Shown here: positions 63,159 to 64,000 of the stretch, piece after piece | Layout of the letters: the number at the start of each line of letters is the position of its first letter | Position numbering within the stretch: the first letter of the stretch is position 1 | Assembly: GCA_963678275.1 (NCBI GenBank) | Contig: OY782765.1 | Coordinates: forward strand, 248,001 to 312,000 | Direction: 5' to 3' | DNA length: 64,000 nt | Origin: G963677445 sp963678275 | GTDB taxonomy: Bacteria > Bacteroidota > Ignavibacteria > Ignavibacteriales > Melioribacteraceae | Position numbers and translations under genes: made by a program | The notes under the pieces: generated by a model | The model's input: the letters and a program-made list of their open reading frames with translations, nothing else | Told to the model about the DNA's origin: nothing | Databases searched by the model: none

Positions 63159-63420
63159 GGGGATATTTATCGATAATCCTGAGCAATCAAAATGTCCCCC
63201 GCCGGAGGGGGTGGCAATGAAGCGCTCTTCTTCATTGACGGGGGAGGACACACCTCGAGTAACTACGAAACTTATGCCTGGCAATAAAACTTTCTAACTG
63301 CTGATAAATCTCTTTCCAATTTGTGTATAATTTAACTTCTTATTGAATAAATCGCCTCCCGTTTTGCCAGGGAACTTTTCCCCTTTGGGGTGTTTTCCTC
63401 AAGCTCTGCCTGGGGAAAAA
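63150..63420. repeat. Family B repeat, right part (split by an IS)
   Basis: Continues from CCTCCAAAGGGGG through the other palindrome arm (CCCCCGCCGGAGGGGGTGGC to GACGGGGGAGGACACACC). Then follow the tail modules TTGCCAGGGAACTTTTCCCC and GCTCTGCCTGGGGAAAAA. Joining 60583-60795 to 63159-63420 restores one full unit. Confidence 0.85.
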
Positions 63421-63885
63421 TTAGGTTCTTAACACCACACAAACGTCAACATGTTGAGGATAATCCAGGGAGCAGAATTTGCCAAAAAAGCCCGGTAATA
63501 ACATGTTGCCGATAATCAGGCCGCTATTCAAAATCCATAAGCTGATGGAGTCAGAAAAAGAAAAGTTATCGGTTAGCTTAAGGAAAGTCCTCCCCCGTCT
63601 TCAAAGAAAAACACTTTGAATCCACCCCCTCCAAAGGGGGATAAAAGACACAATGTCCCCCTTTGGAGGGGGTGGCCTCCGGTCGTCTTATGCCGGAGGT
63701 CGGGGGAGGATTCACCTCGAGTAATCACAAAACTTTTACTTGGCATTAAACTTTCTACTTGTTGATAAATCTCTTTCCAATTTGTGTAGAATTTAATTTC
63801 TTATTGAATAAATCGCTTCCCATTTTGCCAGGGAACTTTTCCCCAACAGGGCATTTCCCTCAGCTCTGCCTGGGGAAAATTTTGT
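63421..63885. repeat. Family B repeat, intact tandem copy
   Basis: A complete unit of about 465 bp directly after the interrupted copy, in the same orientation. Head: CACCACACAAACGTCAACATG. Core palindrome at 63597-63711 with arms GTCCTCCCCCG and CGGGGGAGGAT and inner CCCCCTCCAAAGGGGG / CCCCCTTTGGAGGGGG. Tail: TTGCCAGGGAACTTTTCCCC and GCCTGGGGAAAATTTT. It carries no ORF, so any movement would need a helper in trans. Confidence 0.85.
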
Positions 63886-63992
63886 CTCATATATCGAAAT
63901 GACGTTAAATAAATTTCGCAATTCAGATAAGGTTTCTTTTATAATTTCTCCTTAATTTGTGATAAATATTCCAAAATAACAGATGAGGAGAA
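63886..63992. promoter_or_regulatory. Upstream region of a new gene at the window edge
   Basis: An AT-rich 107-bp stretch ends in GATGAGGAGAA, a strong ribosome binding site seven to eight bases before an ATG at 63993. No promoter consensus is clear. Confidence 0.5.
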
Positions 63993-64000
63993 ATGAAAAA
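63993..64000 (+). CDS. Start of a gene running off the window
   Basis: ATGAAAAA preceded by GAGGAGAA looks like a real translation start (Met-Lys-...). Only two full codons are visible, so no product can be named. Confidence 0.5.

Overview
The window looks like a chromosomal segment from the Bacteroidota/Chlorobiota/Ignavibacteriota assemblage, with Ignavibacteria-like organisms the best guess. Five proteins end in a type IX secretion (T9SS) C-terminal sorting domain with the NYPNPFNP-type motif. LytTR regulators, LytS-type kinases, PD40 propellers and paired MacB/FtsX permeases are abundant. Base composition is AT-rich and many genes are preceded by GGAG-like ribosome binding sites. The placement is inferred from gene content; no rRNA or tRNA was seen.

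Region by region. 1-1441: a LytS kinase and its LytTR regulator (cut by the window edge). 1630-4872: secreted propeller and T9SS proteins. 5147-11990 (minus strand): an operon for a Tat-exported, PaoABC-like molybdenum aldehyde oxidoreductase, with an XdhC-type chaperone, a MobA/MocA-like nucleotidyltransferase, a THEP1-like NTPase and an unrecognised membrane protein. 12675-15920: a 1081-residue T9SS cargo with a thioester-domain signature (Cys79/Gln132), a choice-of-anchor A region and a propeller. 15998-17273: an ECF sigma / putative anti-sigma / YbjQ operon. 17392-24739: signal transduction (multi-PAS kinase, LytTR regulator, receiver-kinase hybrid lacking the phosphoacceptor His, chemoreceptor). 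24828-31980: DUF4197 protein, then a TPR protein with two MacB/FtsX-type permeases. 32052-33883: a second LytS/LytTR pair. 34088-35904: serine hydrolase lipoprotein and a short ExbB/MotA-like protein. 39310-43208: kinase and transketolase. 43346-44227: PD40 protein. 47362-49442: Na+/solute symporter with a small exported protein. 49987-53927: SDR, FAD oxidoreductase, CPBP protease and PdxJ. 53999-60441: Asp-box T9SS protein, LspA, and a T9SS protein with a possible clan-CD peptidase fold.

The intergenic DNA is unusual. About 10 kb (chiefly 35.9-39.3, 44.2-47.3, 55.9-58.1 and 60.5-63.9 kb) is a mosaic of dispersed repeats. These include a roughly 480-bp family (B) with a long palindromic core, a family (A) built on the core ATTCTACGCAAAATGGCAAA, a MITE-like element, REP-type hairpins, and 7-bp tandem repeats of three different sequences. 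Two complete insertion sequences of different IS4-type lineages sit inside family B copies, each with a clean target duplication.

The most novel object is the IS at 60796-63149. Its single protein fuses a DUF4338 (Druantia DruA-type) N-terminal region to a complete Tn5-like DDE transposase. It has 28-bp inverted repeats and a 9-bp target duplication, so it is probably an intact or recently active element.
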